DNA of 64,000 bases from Pedobacter aquae (GTDB lineage: Bacteria > Bacteroidota > Bacteroidia > Sphingobacteriales > Sphingobacteriaceae). Of the stretch, positions 21,142 to 32,545 are shown one piece after another. Under the pieces are notes generated by a model. That model was not told the origin of the DNA, did no database searches, and saw only the letters and a list, made by a program, of their open reading frames with translations. The stretch spans positions 3,782,001 to 3,846,000 of the forward strand of contig NZ_CP043329.1 of the NCBI RefSeq assembly GCF_008195825.1, given 5' to 3'. The translations under genes and the position numbers were made by a program. Each line of letters opens with the position of its first letter. Position 1 is the first letter of the stretch.

Positions 21142-23598
21142 ATGAAAAAGAAAATATTTGCGTTAGTACTATTTCTAGGACTTGTTTCTACCAGTTTTGC
21201 TCAATATCAAATTAAAGGTCGGGTTTTAGATTCCTTAACTAAAACACCTATAGAATATGCCAGTATTGGTGTGTTTAGTGCTGCTGATGCTAAAGTTGTA
21301 AACGGTAAAATTAGCGATGAAAAAGGCGCTTTTAACATCACAGGCTTAAAAGCTGGTGTATATAACCTTAAAATAGACTTCATCGGCTATCAATCAAAAA
21401 GCATTAATAACATCAAGCTTGAAGCTGATAAAACTATAGATTTCGGCATCATCTTACTTAAAGGTACAGCGCAATTACTTAGCGAGGTAAAAATAGAAAG
21501 TAACCGCAACAACCCTATCAATAAAATAGATAAGCAGGTTTTTAAGGCAGACCAATTTGAATCTGCTAAAGGAGGCACAGCTATAGATGTGATTAGAAAT
21601 ATGCCATCTATTACAGTTAATGGTGAGGGAGATATCAGATTAAGAGGCTCAACCGGTTTTCTTATTTTATTAAATGGCAAGCCTGTACAGACAGATGCCG
21701 CAACATTGCTGAATCAAATTCCAGCAAATGCCATAGAAAATATAGAAATTATTACGGCGCCATCTGCTAAATATGATGCCGATGGTAAATCTGGTATCAT
21801 CAATATCACCACCAAAAGAGGTGCGGGCGATGGTTTATCTTATGTAGTGAACGTAAATGGAGGATTGCCCAGCGTTAGTAATTACGATAATAAAGAAACA
21901 CCCAAAAGATACGGCGCCGATGCAACCATCAACTATCAAAAGAATGAATGGGAATTATCTTTTGGAGGCAGTTATCAGCAAAATGATTTGGCTGGTAAAA
22001 GGGTAGGAGATGTAAATACAACTATCGGGAATAGGTTTACGTCATTCCCATCAACCGGAGAGCGTAGTTTTGATAGAACCAATTACTCAGCAAGAGCGTC
22101 TTTAACCTATACTCCTGATAAAGCAAATACTTTTAATGCTGGTTTTTATGCTGGCCAAAGGAAACAATTTAGGCAGGCTGATATCAATTATAATAATCGT
22201 ACTACAGATATCAATACAGGAAATATCATCAATGAGTTAGCTTATTATAATGCCAATTTGGTGCTTAGGCAAGGGAATTTTGTTTTAGGTAACCTAGATT
22301 ATACACATAGCTTCAAAAATAAATCAACCTTAACTTTATCTGGTTTGTATGAGCATGCCAAACTTGAAGGCTTCACCAAAAACAACAACCTCAATATTAA
22401 TGATGATACCGATACCATACAGTACGTTTTAAATACAGGAACCAGTCCTTTAAATGCGGTAAGGTTGAAATTAGATTATGCTATTAACCTAGGTAAAGGG
22501 AAATTAGAAAGTGGTTATCAGTTAAGGTATCAAGAGCAAACAGGTAGTTTCTTATACCAAGAAGCTATTTTAGGAACAGGCAGATTTACCACTGTGCCCG
22601 AGTTTAGTGATGATATCAATGTCGTCAACAACATCAATGCTTTTTACACGCAATACGCAGCAAAAGCAGGTAAATTAGAATATACCGGCGGTTTACGTTA
22701 CGAGTATGCCACACGTAGTTTTAAAGCCAATAAAATTGCAAACCCTATCGATTTAAATTTGTCTAACCTTTTTCCATCTCTAAACTTACTTTACACGTTT
22801 GATAAAGGCTATAAATTAAAAGGTGGTTTTAGTAGAAGGGTGCAAAGGTCTACCAATAACGAGTTAAACCCTTATGCAGAGAGAGAACATTCTGAAACAT
22901 TAGAACAGGGCGACCCTACTATCCTTCCAGAGTTTATCAATTTAACAGAGTTAGGTTTGATAAAAGATTTTACTAAAGGCTCTGTTTTTGCTACTTTATA
23001 CAACCAGCAAATTAGCAATGTGGTAAACCGCGTGAATAGTGTGTATGCTGATACTGTTTTAAACAGAATTTATACCAATGCTGGCGATGCTAGCCTTTGG
23101 GGGATAGAAACAGGGCTGAATGTGAAACCTATAAAATGGTGGTCGGCCTATGTTGGCGTAAATATTTACGATTACCAAATAAAAGGGGCGCTGTTTAATA
23201 ATACAGTAGCTGTAAATAATTCTGGTTTGGCCTATTCTATCAATACCAACCATAGTTTTAGTGCAGGAAAAAATACCAGCATACAGTTTAACCTTAATTA
23301 TTTATCAGAACGACCAACTGCCCAAGGCGAGGATTCTAGATTTATAGTGCCTAATTCATCTGTAAAGCAAAGCTTTTTAAATGGTAGGTTAACAGCTAGC
23401 CTACTTTGGCAAAACATGAGTTTAGGGATGATTAATAGCAACGAACAACGCATCACTACCCGCGGTAGAGATTTCTTTACCACAACCAATTACATTCATG
23501 AGAAAGATATCTTCATGATTAACCTAAGCTTTAACCTAAACCCTTTAACCAAAAAGTTAAAACTACCTAGTAGCGAGTTTGGGGAGAGAGAGTTTTAA
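21142..23598 (+). CDS. Outer-membrane beta-barrel receptor with carboxypeptidase-like regulatory and TonB plug-like domains
   Basis: An 818-residue protein with a signal peptide (about 1-20, STSFAQ). A carboxypeptidase D regulatory-like beta-sandwich covers about 22-105 (IKGRVLDSLTKTPIEYASIG). A plug-like segment (AIDVIRNMPSITVNGEGDIRLRGSTGFLILLNGKP, ENIEIITAPSAKYDADGKSGIINITTKRG) is followed by a barrel of about 570 residues. The family is the Bacteroidota outer-membrane barrel type (OMP_b-brl_3), related to TonB-dependent receptors but with no SusD partner next to it. The substrate is unknown. It is monocistronic. Confidence 0.88.
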   Translation: MKKKIFALVLFLGLVSTSFAQYQIKGRVLDSLTKTPIEYASIGVFSAADAKVVNGKISDEKGAFNITGLKAGVYNLKIDFIGYQSKSINNIKLEADKTIDFGIILLKGTAQLLSEVKIESNRNNPINKIDKQVFKADQFESAKGGTAIDVIRNMPSITVNGEGDIRLRGSTGFLILLNGKPVQTDAATLLNQIPANAIENIEIITAPSAKYDADGKSGIINITTKRGAGDGLSYVVNVNGGLPSVSNYDNKETPKRYGADATINYQKNEWELSFGGSYQQNDLAGKRVGDVNTTIGNRFTSFPSTGERSFDRTNYSARASLTYTPDKANTFNAGFYAGQRKQFRQADINYNNRTTDINTGNIINELAYYNANLVLRQGNFVLGNLDYTHSFKNKSTLTLSGLYEHAKLEGFTKNNNLNINDDTDTIQYVLNTGTSPLNAVRLKLDYAINLGKGKLESGYQLRYQEQTGSFLYQEAILGTGRFTTVPEFSDDINVVNNINAFYTQYAAKAGKLEYTGGLRYEYATRSFKANKIANPIDLNLSNLFPSLNLLYTFDKGYKLKGGFSRRVQRSTNNELNPYAEREHSETLEQGDPTILPEFINLTELGLIKDFTKGSVFATLYNQQISNVVNRVNSVYADTVLNRIYTNAGDASLWGIETGLNVKPIKWWSAYVGVNIYDYQIKGALFNNTVAVNNSGLAYSINTNHSFSAGKNTSIQFNLNYLSERPTAQGEDSRFIVPNSSVKQSFLNGRLTASLLWQNMSLGMINSNEQRITTRGRDFFTTTNYIHEKDIFMINLSFNLNPLTKKLKLPSSEFGEREF

Positions 23599-23661
23599 GT
23601 TTTAAAAAACATCCACAAAAAAATAAGCAATAAATAATTGCAGATATGAATATTTATATTT

Positions 23662-23680
23662 TACTTTGTATTTCAAAGTA
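23662..23680 (+). promoter_or_regulatory. 19-bp perfect palindrome before a membrane-protein/regulator operon
   Basis: TACTTTG-TATTT-CAAAGTA lies 7 bases before the ATG at 23688, directly upstream of an operon that encodes a winged-helix regulator. Its position and symmetry fit an autoregulatory operator for that regulator. Confidence 0.55.
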
Positions 23681-23687
23681 CTTTTAA

Positions 23688-24299
23688 ATGAAAGAAAAAT
23701 ATCTAGAAGATATCAAAGAAATTAAGGAAATCATGAACCGCTCAACAAGGTTTATTTCTTTAAGTGGCTTGTCTGGTGTTTCTACGGGTTTAATAGCATT
23801 GGCTGGGCTTACAGCGGCATATCTTATCGTTTTCCAAAAACAAAACTGGTTAATAGAACAAGCTGTAAGTATAGATGCTACAAACTTATTTTATTTATTA
23901 CTTATTGCTGTGGTAACGCTAGGCCTGTCTATTGGCTCGGCTATTTTCTTCACTACGCAAAAAGCTATCAAGCAAAGTCAAAAAGTTTGGGATCAGCAAA
24001 GTAAAAGATTGCTGGTTAATTTAGCTATTCCTTTACTTACTGGTGGTTTGCTATGTTTATTGCTTTTATTTAAGGGTTTTATTGGGTTTTTGCCAGCTTT
24101 AACACTTGTTTTTTATGGCTTAGCACTTATCAATGCGAGTAAATACACATGGCCAGAGCTCAGAAATTTAGGTTTGTTTGAGATTATTCTAGGTTTAATA
24201 GCTATGCAATTTATAGCATATAGCCTTTTGCTGTGGGCTTTAGGTTTTGGAGTTATCCAAGTTATTTATGGTTTAATTGTCCAAAAGAAATACAAATAG
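23688..24299 (+). CDS. Multi-pass membrane protein, unknown function
   Basis: A 203-residue protein. A charged N-terminal stretch (KEKYLEDIKEIKEIMNRS) is followed by about five to six hydrophobic helices: SLSGLSGVSTGLIALAGL, LFYLLLIAVVTLGLSIGSAI, LAIPLLTGGLLCLLLLF, FLPALTLVFYGLALINAS, and two at the C-terminus. No transport or enzyme motif is seen. The stop TAG shares its G with the GTG start of the winged-helix gene (TAGTG), so the two are translationally coupled. The pairing of such a membrane protein with an HTH_34 regulator is common in Bacteroidota, and the membrane protein may sense or buffer the regulator's signal (inference). Confidence 0.75.
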   Translation: MKEKYLEDIKEIKEIMNRSTRFISLSGLSGVSTGLIALAGLTAAYLIVFQKQNWLIEQAVSIDATNLFYLLLIAVVTLGLSIGSAIFFTTQKAIKQSQKVWDQQSKRLLVNLAIPLLTGGLLCLLLLFKGFIGFLPALTLVFYGLALINASKYTWPELRNLGLFEIILGLIAMQFIAYSLLLWALGFGVIQVIYGLIVQKKYK

Positions 24300-24589
24300 T
24301 GAAGGAAGTCTTAAAAGATTTAGACAAAGCATTTGAAAACAGAATTCGGTTAGGAATTATGTCTGCCTTGGTTGTAAACGACTATATAGATTATACTTCC
24401 TTGAAAGAGCTTCTAGATGTTACCGATGGTAACTTAGCTAGCCATTTAAAATCTTTAGAGAAATGTGGTTATGTAAGCTATGAGAAAGCCTTTGTAGACC
24501 GTAAACCTAATACCAATTACACTGCAACAGAAAAAGGTAAAGAAGCATTTATCAAACATATAAAAGCGATAGAGCAACTTCTGCAATAG
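24299..24589 (+). CDS. Winged-helix transcriptional regulator (HTH_34 type)
   Basis: A 96-residue protein from a GTG at 24299. The frame is open upstream to 24233 but that part lies inside the membrane-protein gene. The whole protein is one winged helix: LDKAFENRIRLGIMSAL, recognition helix DVTDGNLASHLKSLEKCGYVSYEKAF, wing DRKPNTNYTATEKGKEAF. It probably binds the palindrome at 23662-23680 and controls its own operon. No ligand-binding domain is present. Confidence 0.85.
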   Translation: MKEVLKDLDKAFENRIRLGIMSALVVNDYIDYTSLKELLDVTDGNLASHLKSLEKCGYVSYEKAFVDRKPNTNYTATEKGKEAFIKHIKAIEQLLQ

Positions 24590-24621
24590 AAATATCAATA
24601 AAAAAATAAAATTTTAAGATT

Positions 24622-24906
24622 ATGAAAATGAAAAGCTTAATCATCATTTTAGGGGTAGTGGGTGCAATATTGCTTATTCCATTCATCGCTATGCAATTTA
24701 CTTCAGAAGTAGATTGGTCTTTGTTCGATTTTATCCTTATGGGGATATTATTGACTGGTACAGGTTTATTAATCGAATTAGTTATCAGAAAAATAAAAAC
24801 CAATCCGCAGAGGTTAATGGTGTTGGGAGTTATTCTACTTGGTTTCTTTTTAATTTGGGTAGAATTAGCAGTAGGTATATTTGGGTCTCCTTTTGCAGGG
24901 AGTTAG
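24622..24906 (+). CDS. Small membrane protein with three transmembrane helices
   Basis: A 94-residue protein with hydrophobic segments SLIIILGVVGAILLIPFIAM, LFDFILMGILLTGTGLLIEL and LMVLGVILLGFFLIWVELAV. The basic loop IRKIKTNPQR lies between helices 2 and 3. It follows the regulator gene by 32 bp and ends just before a terminator, so it is the third gene of the operon. The function is unknown. Confidence 0.75.
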   Translation: MKMKSLIIILGVVGAILLIPFIAMQFTSEVDWSLFDFILMGILLTGTGLLIELVIRKIKTNPQRLMVLGVILLGFFLIWVELAVGIFGSPFAGS

Positions 24907-24942
24907 GTTTTAATCGATATTTAGGATTCATGAAATCATTCT

Positions 24943-24966
24943 AAAGGGCAGCAATGCTCTTTTTTT
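24943..24966 (+). terminator. Rho-independent terminator with GCAA tetraloop
   Basis: AAAGGGCA-GCAA-TGCTCTTT gives an 8-bp stem with one G-U pair, running directly into a T-run (TTTTTTTT across the 3' side). It closes the 23688-24906 operon. Confidence 0.75.
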
Positions 24967-25071
24967 ATGCTTTAATTTTGTGTTTTCACTATTTCTATCA
25001 ATAAAAATTTAAATTTGATTAAATAAAGCCTAATTAAATAAACGCCTCTTAACAGAGCACACAACCATTTT

Positions 25072-28056
25072 ATGAGAAAATATAGATACCGCTATTTTAG
25101 CCTTTTTCTTGGGTTTACATTTTTAAGTGTATTTTGTACAAGTATTCAGGCGCAAACCCAAGAAAGAGCTAAATACAATTTTAATGCTGCATGGAAACTT
25201 TTTGTTGGAGATGTAGCAGAAGCACAATCACCAGATTTTAACGATAAAGATTGGAAAGCAGTTACATTGCCAAGTGCTTGGAATGAAGATGCCGCTTTTA
25301 AACTACCTATTCATGAGCATCCAACAGGGATAGTTTGGTATAGAAAGCACTTTGTTATACCAGCATCAGCTAAAGGAAATAAAGTTTTTTTAGAATTTGA
25401 AGGTATTAGGCAAGCCGGAGATTTTTATGTAAACGGTAAACATATTGGCTTTCATGAAAATGGTATCACAGCTTTTGGTTTTGATATTAGCGATGTTATA
25501 AAACCCGGTGAAGAAAATATTATTGCCGTAAGGATAGATAATGCCTGGGATTACAGAGAGCGAGCTACAAAAACCAAATACCAGTGGAGCGATAAAAACT
25601 TTAATGCCAATTACGGTGGTATCACTAAAAATGTTTGGCTACACGTTACTAGCAAGCTTTATCAAACTTTGCCTTTATTCTCTTCTTTACAAACTACAGG
25701 ACCATACATTTATGGGCAAAATTTTAATATAGCTAAGAAGAGAATGACTTTAGTAGCCCAAACTGAGGTTAAAAATGAATATCAGGAAGATAAAATATTT
25801 GATTATGAAGTTGAAGTAAAAGATATAGAAGGGAAAATCATTAAACTAATCCATGGAGGTAAAGTAGCCATTAAGGCCGGAGAAACTAAAGAAATTAAGG
25901 CTCAAGCTGCTTTAACAGATGTTAATTTTTGGAGTTGGGGTTACGGATATTTATACACCATCAATACCAAATTAAAAATAAACGGCCAGCTGATAGATGA
26001 AGTGGCTACCAAAACCGGTTTTAGAAAGGTAGAATACCAAAATGGCATGGTTTACCTTAACGATAGAGTTTTGATGATGAAAGGCTATGCTCAACGCACC
26101 AGTAATGAGTGGCCCGCTTTAGGGCTTTCTGTAGCGCCTTGGTTAAGTGATTACAGCAATGGCTTGATGGTAGAAAGCAATGCTAATTTGGTTAGATGGA
26201 TGCATATTGCCCCTTGGAAACAAGATATTGAATCTTGTGATAGAGTTGGCTTAATACAAGCTATGCCTGCTGGCGATGCTGAAGCCGATGTACAAGGCGT
26301 AAGATGGCAGCAGCGTGTTCAGGTGATGCAAGATGCCATAATCTATAACAGAAATGCACCAAGTATTTTCTTTTACGAGAGTGGTAACGATGGGATTAGT
26401 GAGGCACACATGCTTGAAATGAAAGCATTAAAAGAAAAGTACGACCCACACGGAGGAAGAGCGATAGGTTCTAGGGAAATGCTAGACAGCAAAGTGGCAG
26501 AGTATGGTGGCGAGATGTTATACATCAACAAAAGTGCTGATATACCTTTATGGGCAACAGAATATTCTAGGGACGAAGGCTTAAGAAAATATTGGGATGA
26601 ATTTAGTCCGCCTTTTCATAAAGATGGCGATGGGCCTCTTTACAAAAATATGCCAGCCAGAGAGTATAACAGAAACCAAGATTCTCATGCCATAGAAAAC
26701 GTTATCAGGTGGTTTGATTATTGGCGAGAAAGACCTGGTACCGGAAAACGTGTAAGTTCTGGCGGTGTAAACATCATTTTCTCTGATTCTAATACCCACT
26801 TCAGAGGGGAAGAAAATTACCGAAGAAGCGGCGAGGTTGATGCACTTAGAATTGCTAAAGATGGTTTTTACGCCCACCAAGTGATGTGGGATGGCTGGGT
26901 TGATGTAGAAAATCATCGGGTACATATTATTGGGCATTGGAATTATCAAAAAGGAACGGTTAAAAACATATATGTTATTGCTTCCGGAGAAAAAACTGAG
27001 CTATTCATCAATGGTAAATCAAAAGGTTATGGAGAGCGCAGCCATAATTTCTTATTCACTTTTAAGAATATTGCTTGGGAACCTGGTGTCATAAAAGCTA
27101 TTAGTTACGATGCAGCCGGTAAAATATTAGCTCAAAAAGAAATAAAAACTGCTGGCGAGCCTTATGCTTTGCGTTTAAGTAAGATGATGAATCCCGTTGG
27201 CTTTAAAGCCGATGGCGCAGATTTAGTTTTGGCAGAAGTTGAGGTTATTGATCAAGCAGGAAACCGTTGTCCTACGGCTTTAAACATGATTAATTTTAGT
27301 TTGGAAGGCGAAGCCGAGTGGCGAGGTGGTTTAGCACAGGGCGCTGATAATTATATTTTAGCCAAGAATTTACCGGTTGAGTGTGGTGTAAACCGAGTTT
27401 TAATTCGCTCTACCACCAACGCTGGTAAGATAATGTTAACCGCAAAAGCAGCAGGTTTACAAAGTGCCTTACTAGAATTTAGTTCTATCCCGGTTAAGGT
27501 AGAAGGCGGTTTGTCAAAAGAAATGCCAGCTGATGGTTTAAAGCCTCTATTAAAAAGAGGGCCAACACCATTAAGTCCATCTTATCAAGTGTCTGGAAAA
27601 ACTTTAGAAATTAAGTCTATTAAAGCAGGTGCAAATCAAGATGTCTCTTTTGCAAGTATAGATGATAATGAATTAAGCGATTGGTCTAACGATGGTAATT
27701 TAGCTACCGCTTGGATTACTTATACATTTAAAGAAGCTTCAGTAGTAAATGAGCTTAATCTTAAGCTTAATAATTTCAGAACTAGGATTTATCCACTTCA
27801 AATAAAGGTTGATGATCAAGTGGTTTTTGAGGGCAATACCCAAAAAAGTTTAGGCTATTTTAAAGCTATTTGCAAACCTGTAAAAGGCAAAACACTAACT
27901 ATTAGGTTAATGCGGGAGAACTCTGGTAAAGATGATAGCCAGATTGCAGCAGAAATGGGAGGTAAAAAGTTGGATGATGGTATAGCAAGAAATGATGCAA
28001 ATGCAAAAGGTAAGCTCAGCATCATTGAGGTAGAGATTATTCAAATAGTTAAATAA
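25072..28056 (+). CDS. Glycoside hydrolase family 2 protein (DUF4982-type), secreted
   Basis: A 994-residue beta-galactosidase-superfamily protein. Signal peptide about 1-27 (SIQAQ). The N-terminal jelly-roll sugar-binding domain (FNAAWKLFVGD, VTLPSAWNEDAAF, HPTGIVWYRKHF, GKHIGFHENG) is followed by an Ig-like domain, a TIM barrel from about 330, and DUF4982 plus discoidin-like regions at the C-terminus. Where GH2 members usually have the acid/base Asn-Glu, this one has ESGNDGIS (NRNAPSIFFYESGND), so Asp or an upstream Glu must serve. An acidic residue for the nucleophile position is present in WATEYSRDEG. The substrate cannot be told from the sequence. Confidence 0.85.
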   Translation: MRKYRYRYFSLFLGFTFLSVFCTSIQAQTQERAKYNFNAAWKLFVGDVAEAQSPDFNDKDWKAVTLPSAWNEDAAFKLPIHEHPTGIVWYRKHFVIPASAKGNKVFLEFEGIRQAGDFYVNGKHIGFHENGITAFGFDISDVIKPGEENIIAVRIDNAWDYRERATKTKYQWSDKNFNANYGGITKNVWLHVTSKLYQTLPLFSSLQTTGPYIYGQNFNIAKKRMTLVAQTEVKNEYQEDKIFDYEVEVKDIEGKIIKLIHGGKVAIKAGETKEIKAQAALTDVNFWSWGYGYLYTINTKLKINGQLIDEVATKTGFRKVEYQNGMVYLNDRVLMMKGYAQRTSNEWPALGLSVAPWLSDYSNGLMVESNANLVRWMHIAPWKQDIESCDRVGLIQAMPAGDAEADVQGVRWQQRVQVMQDAIIYNRNAPSIFFYESGNDGISEAHMLEMKALKEKYDPHGGRAIGSREMLDSKVAEYGGEMLYINKSADIPLWATEYSRDEGLRKYWDEFSPPFHKDGDGPLYKNMPAREYNRNQDSHAIENVIRWFDYWRERPGTGKRVSSGGVNIIFSDSNTHFRGEENYRRSGEVDALRIAKDGFYAHQVMWDGWVDVENHRVHIIGHWNYQKGTVKNIYVIASGEKTELFINGKSKGYGERSHNFLFTFKNIAWEPGVIKAISYDAAGKILAQKEIKTAGEPYALRLSKMMNPVGFKADGADLVLAEVEVIDQAGNRCPTALNMINFSLEGEAEWRGGLAQGADNYILAKNLPVECGVNRVLIRSTTNAGKIMLTAKAAGLQSALLEFSSIPVKVEGGLSKEMPADGLKPLLKRGPTPLSPSYQVSGKTLEIKSIKAGANQDVSFASIDDNELSDWSNDGNLATAWITYTFKEASVVNELNLKLNNFRTRIYPLQIKVDDQVVFEGNTQKSLGYFKAICKPVKGKTLTIRLMRENSGKDDSQIAAEMGGKKLDDGIARNDANAKGKLSIIEVEIIQIVK

Positions 28057-28106
28057 ATTTTTATAAATTACACTAATAATTAATATAAATCCTAAAATTA
28101 AAACAA

Positions 28107-28499
28107 ATGAAAAGAATCTTTTTAAGTGTAATTTTTGCCTTAACAATAGTTTGTGCGGTACAAGCTCAAGAAGCTAAACCTGCTATGTCCAAAGAACAAG
28201 CAGCTGCTCTTAAGGAAGCTAGAGCTAAAGAAGAACAAGAAATTTTTGCTAAATCGGGTTTAACTGACGCAGATATTGTTCAGGTGAAAGCAATTTCAAA
28301 AGAAATAGATCAGAAAGTACGTGAAGTAAAAAAAGAGCAAATTTCTGAAGAAGACCAAAAAGCTAAACTTAAAGTATTGAGTGCTGAACGAAAAGAAAAA
28401 ATCATTGCGGCTATTGGTGAAGCAAAATATAAAGCTTGGCAACAAGAAAGAAAAGCTGTTGCGGATGCTAAAAAAGCTGCTGCTCCTACAACAAACTAA
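28107..28499 (+). CDS. Small secreted alpha-helical protein, unknown function
   Basis: A 130-residue protein with a signal peptide (about 1-20, VCAVQA|QE). The rest is strongly charged and helical (Lys/Glu/Ala-rich, SKEQAAALKEARAKEEQEIF... ERKEKIIAAIGEAKYKAWQQ). It resembles the small periplasmic Spy/LTxxQ-like helical proteins in length and style, but no LTxxQ motif is exact. It is 50 bp after the GH2 gene on the same strand. Confidence 0.65.
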   Translation: MKRIFLSVIFALTIVCAVQAQEAKPAMSKEQAAALKEARAKEEQEIFAKSGLTDADIVQVKAISKEIDQKVREVKKEQISEEDQKAKLKVLSAERKEKIIAAIGEAKYKAWQQERKAVADAKKAAAPTTN

Positions 28500-28503
28500 A
28501 AAT

Positions 28504-28534
28504 AAAAAAGGTGGTTTAGAAAAACTAAACCACC
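28504..28534 (-). terminator. Rho-independent terminator of katG (minus strand)
   Basis: The perfect 10-bp stem GGTGGTTTAG / CTAAACCACC with an A5/T5 loop is followed, on the minus strand, by six Us (plus-strand A6 at 28504-28509), 27 bases past the katG stop. On the plus strand the U-run is lacking, so it stops the 28107 gene less well. Confidence 0.8.
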
Positions 28535-28560
28535 TAAACATATATACTGATTGGCTTAAA

Positions 28561-30930
<2,370 letters not shown>

Positions 30931-31041
30931 TCAAGATAAGCAAATTATTAACAATAAATTAGCTTATTTCTTAAGAGGGATGGTTTTGAATAAAAACTAT
31001 TGCTAGCTTTTCAAAAGCCAGCAATAGTTACTAATGTTTGC

Positions 31042-31419
31042 TTAGGGTTGAGCAACCCTTTTAATGATGAAATTTTGTATCCCGCTAGGCATTTCCCAGC
31101 TTACTTTTACACCTTCCTGATAGCCTAATACCGCTATCGCCATAGGGCTAAATACTGATATTTTATTTTCTTTCATATTGGCTTCTTCTACAGGAACAAT
31201 CTGAAAAGAAAAGGTTTTCTTACTTGTTAAATCCTCAATAACTACTTGAGCGTATAAACCAATAACGTTTTCTGGAAGGTTGCCTGTTTTAATAATACTT
31301 GCATGCTTAAGCTCTTCCATGAGTTTTTTTCTGTTAAAATCAGAAAGTACTGAGGTTTTGAAATGTTTTTCTAGTAATTGATGTTCTTTTAAACCTAATA
31401 TTAATTGTTCTTTTGTCAT
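31042..31419 (-). CDS. GreA/GreB-family (Rnk-like) protein
   Basis: 125 residues from the ATG at 31419; a frame opening at 31446 adds nine unconserved residues. The C-terminal FKBP-like GreA/B domain is clear (SPMAIAVLGYQEGVKVSWEMPSGIQNFIIKRV). The N-terminal coiled coil is short, as in Rnk and related RNA-polymerase-associated regulators, not in full GreA (about 158). It probably acts at the RNA polymerase secondary channel. It is monocistronic. Confidence 0.85.
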   Translation of the reverse strand: MTKEQLILGLKEHQLLEKHFKTSVLSDFNRKKLMEELKHASIIKTGNLPENVIGLYAQVVIEDLTSKKTFSFQIVPVEEANMKENKISVFSPMAIAVLGYQEGVKVSWEMPSGIQNFIIKRVAQP

Positions 31420-31446
31420 GTCTTTATTTTCTATGTTATAAAACAT

Positions 31447-31940
31447 GGTTCAAATAATAAATGCTTACCACCTTAAATGAGGAGGTATTTTATCATTATA
31501 CAAAAACCATATAAACTATTTGATAATTTATACCGCCCCATAAAATATCTATGGGGCTTAAGAAATAAAGGCTTTATTTGAAGAAAGTAGCAAGAAATTA
31601 AATAGTAATAAGTTTCTAATAGCTATGATTTTAGCTTTATGGTTAGAAACAGTAATAATTGCAAAAAGAATCATCATTATAAACTTAAGAATTAGTAAAA
31701 CAAGCAGTTTAATGGGGCCCCTTGTGAATTGTTTAAGTTGGGGCTTAAATGATAAAGTCTTTAGAAGAATGAAATTGCGAAGAAGAAACACATGATGAGC
31801 TACTCCCTAAAAACATAGGTGCATTTGTTGATGCAAAAAAAACGTTTTGAAGAGAATAAATCATGGTAGATTAAATCATTGTTTCTTATCAAATATAAAG
31901 AATTCGGTAACTAATCGGCAATTTTTATTAATTTTCCCTC
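31447..31940. other. 494-bp gap with one GC-rich hairpin
   Basis: A 7-bp hairpin, GCCCCAT / ATGGGGC (31535-31557), is the only structure seen. A 77-codon frame on the minus strand (31558-31791) lacks any recognisable feature and is rich in Leu/Ile/Lys, as AT-rich non-coding DNA would be. Confidence 0.5.
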
Positions 31941-32543
31941 ATGGCTTCGGTACTTATCATATTTGCACATCCGGTTTATGAGAAATCTCGGGTAAACCAA
32001 TATTTGGTAAAAGCAGTAAAAGGTTTAAAGCAAGTTACTTTTCATGATTTGTATGAACTTTACCCAGATTTTGACATCGATATCAAAAAAGAACAAAAAT
32101 TATTAGCCAAGCATGATATTATTGTGCTACAGCACCCCTTTTACTGGTATAGCATGCCTCCGCTTTTAAAGCAGTGGCTAGATTTAGTATTAGAATATGG
32201 ATGGGCTTATGGCAAAGAGGGTACTCAACTGAGAAATAAAAAGCTGTTTAATGCTATAACTACTGGCGGTACTTTTGAAGCTTATCAAAAAGAAGGTCAT
32301 AATCGTTATACCATTCCAGAGCTTTTATATCCATTAGACCAAACTGCTTTTTTATGTAAAATGACTTATTATCCGCCTTTCATTATTCATGGTACGCATC
32401 GTCTAACTGATGTTGAAATGCAGCAATTTGCTCAAGATTATCAACAAATCATTACAGGCTTAAGAGATGATTTATTTCTAGAGGATGATTTGGTAAGTGC
32501 TGCTTATATGAATAACTTAATTGACAAACCTTACTCGCTATAG
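31941..32543 (+). CDS. NAD(P)H-dependent oxidoreductase, KefF/KefG-type ancillary subunit
   Basis: A 200-residue flavodoxin-like quinone oxidoreductase. The Rossmann-like start is SVLIIFAHPVYEKSRVN, the flavin-binding loop is QHPFYWYSMPPLLKQWLDLVLEYGWAYG, and TTGGTFEAYQ follows. Proteins of this family (KefF, KefG) bind and activate KefC/KefB glutathione-gated K+ efflux antiporters. The gene starts 2 bp upstream of an antiporter gene, so this is a true KefFC-like operon. Cytoplasmic, acting at the membrane. Confidence 0.9.
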   Translation: MASVLIIFAHPVYEKSRVNQYLVKAVKGLKQVTFHDLYELYPDFDIDIKKEQKLLAKHDIIVLQHPFYWYSMPPLLKQWLDLVLEYGWAYGKEGTQLRNKKLFNAITTGGTFEAYQKEGHNRYTIPELLYPLDQTAFLCKMTYYPPFIIHGTHRLTDVEMQQFAQDYQQIITGLRDDLFLEDDLVSAAYMNNLIDKPYSL

Positions 32544-32545
32544 TT

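Noticed and set aside
31558-31791. A 77-codon minus-strand frame in the gap before the KefF-like gene
   Set aside because: Leu/Ile/Lys-rich with no signal, domain or promoter; it looks like AT-rich non-coding DNA read by chance.
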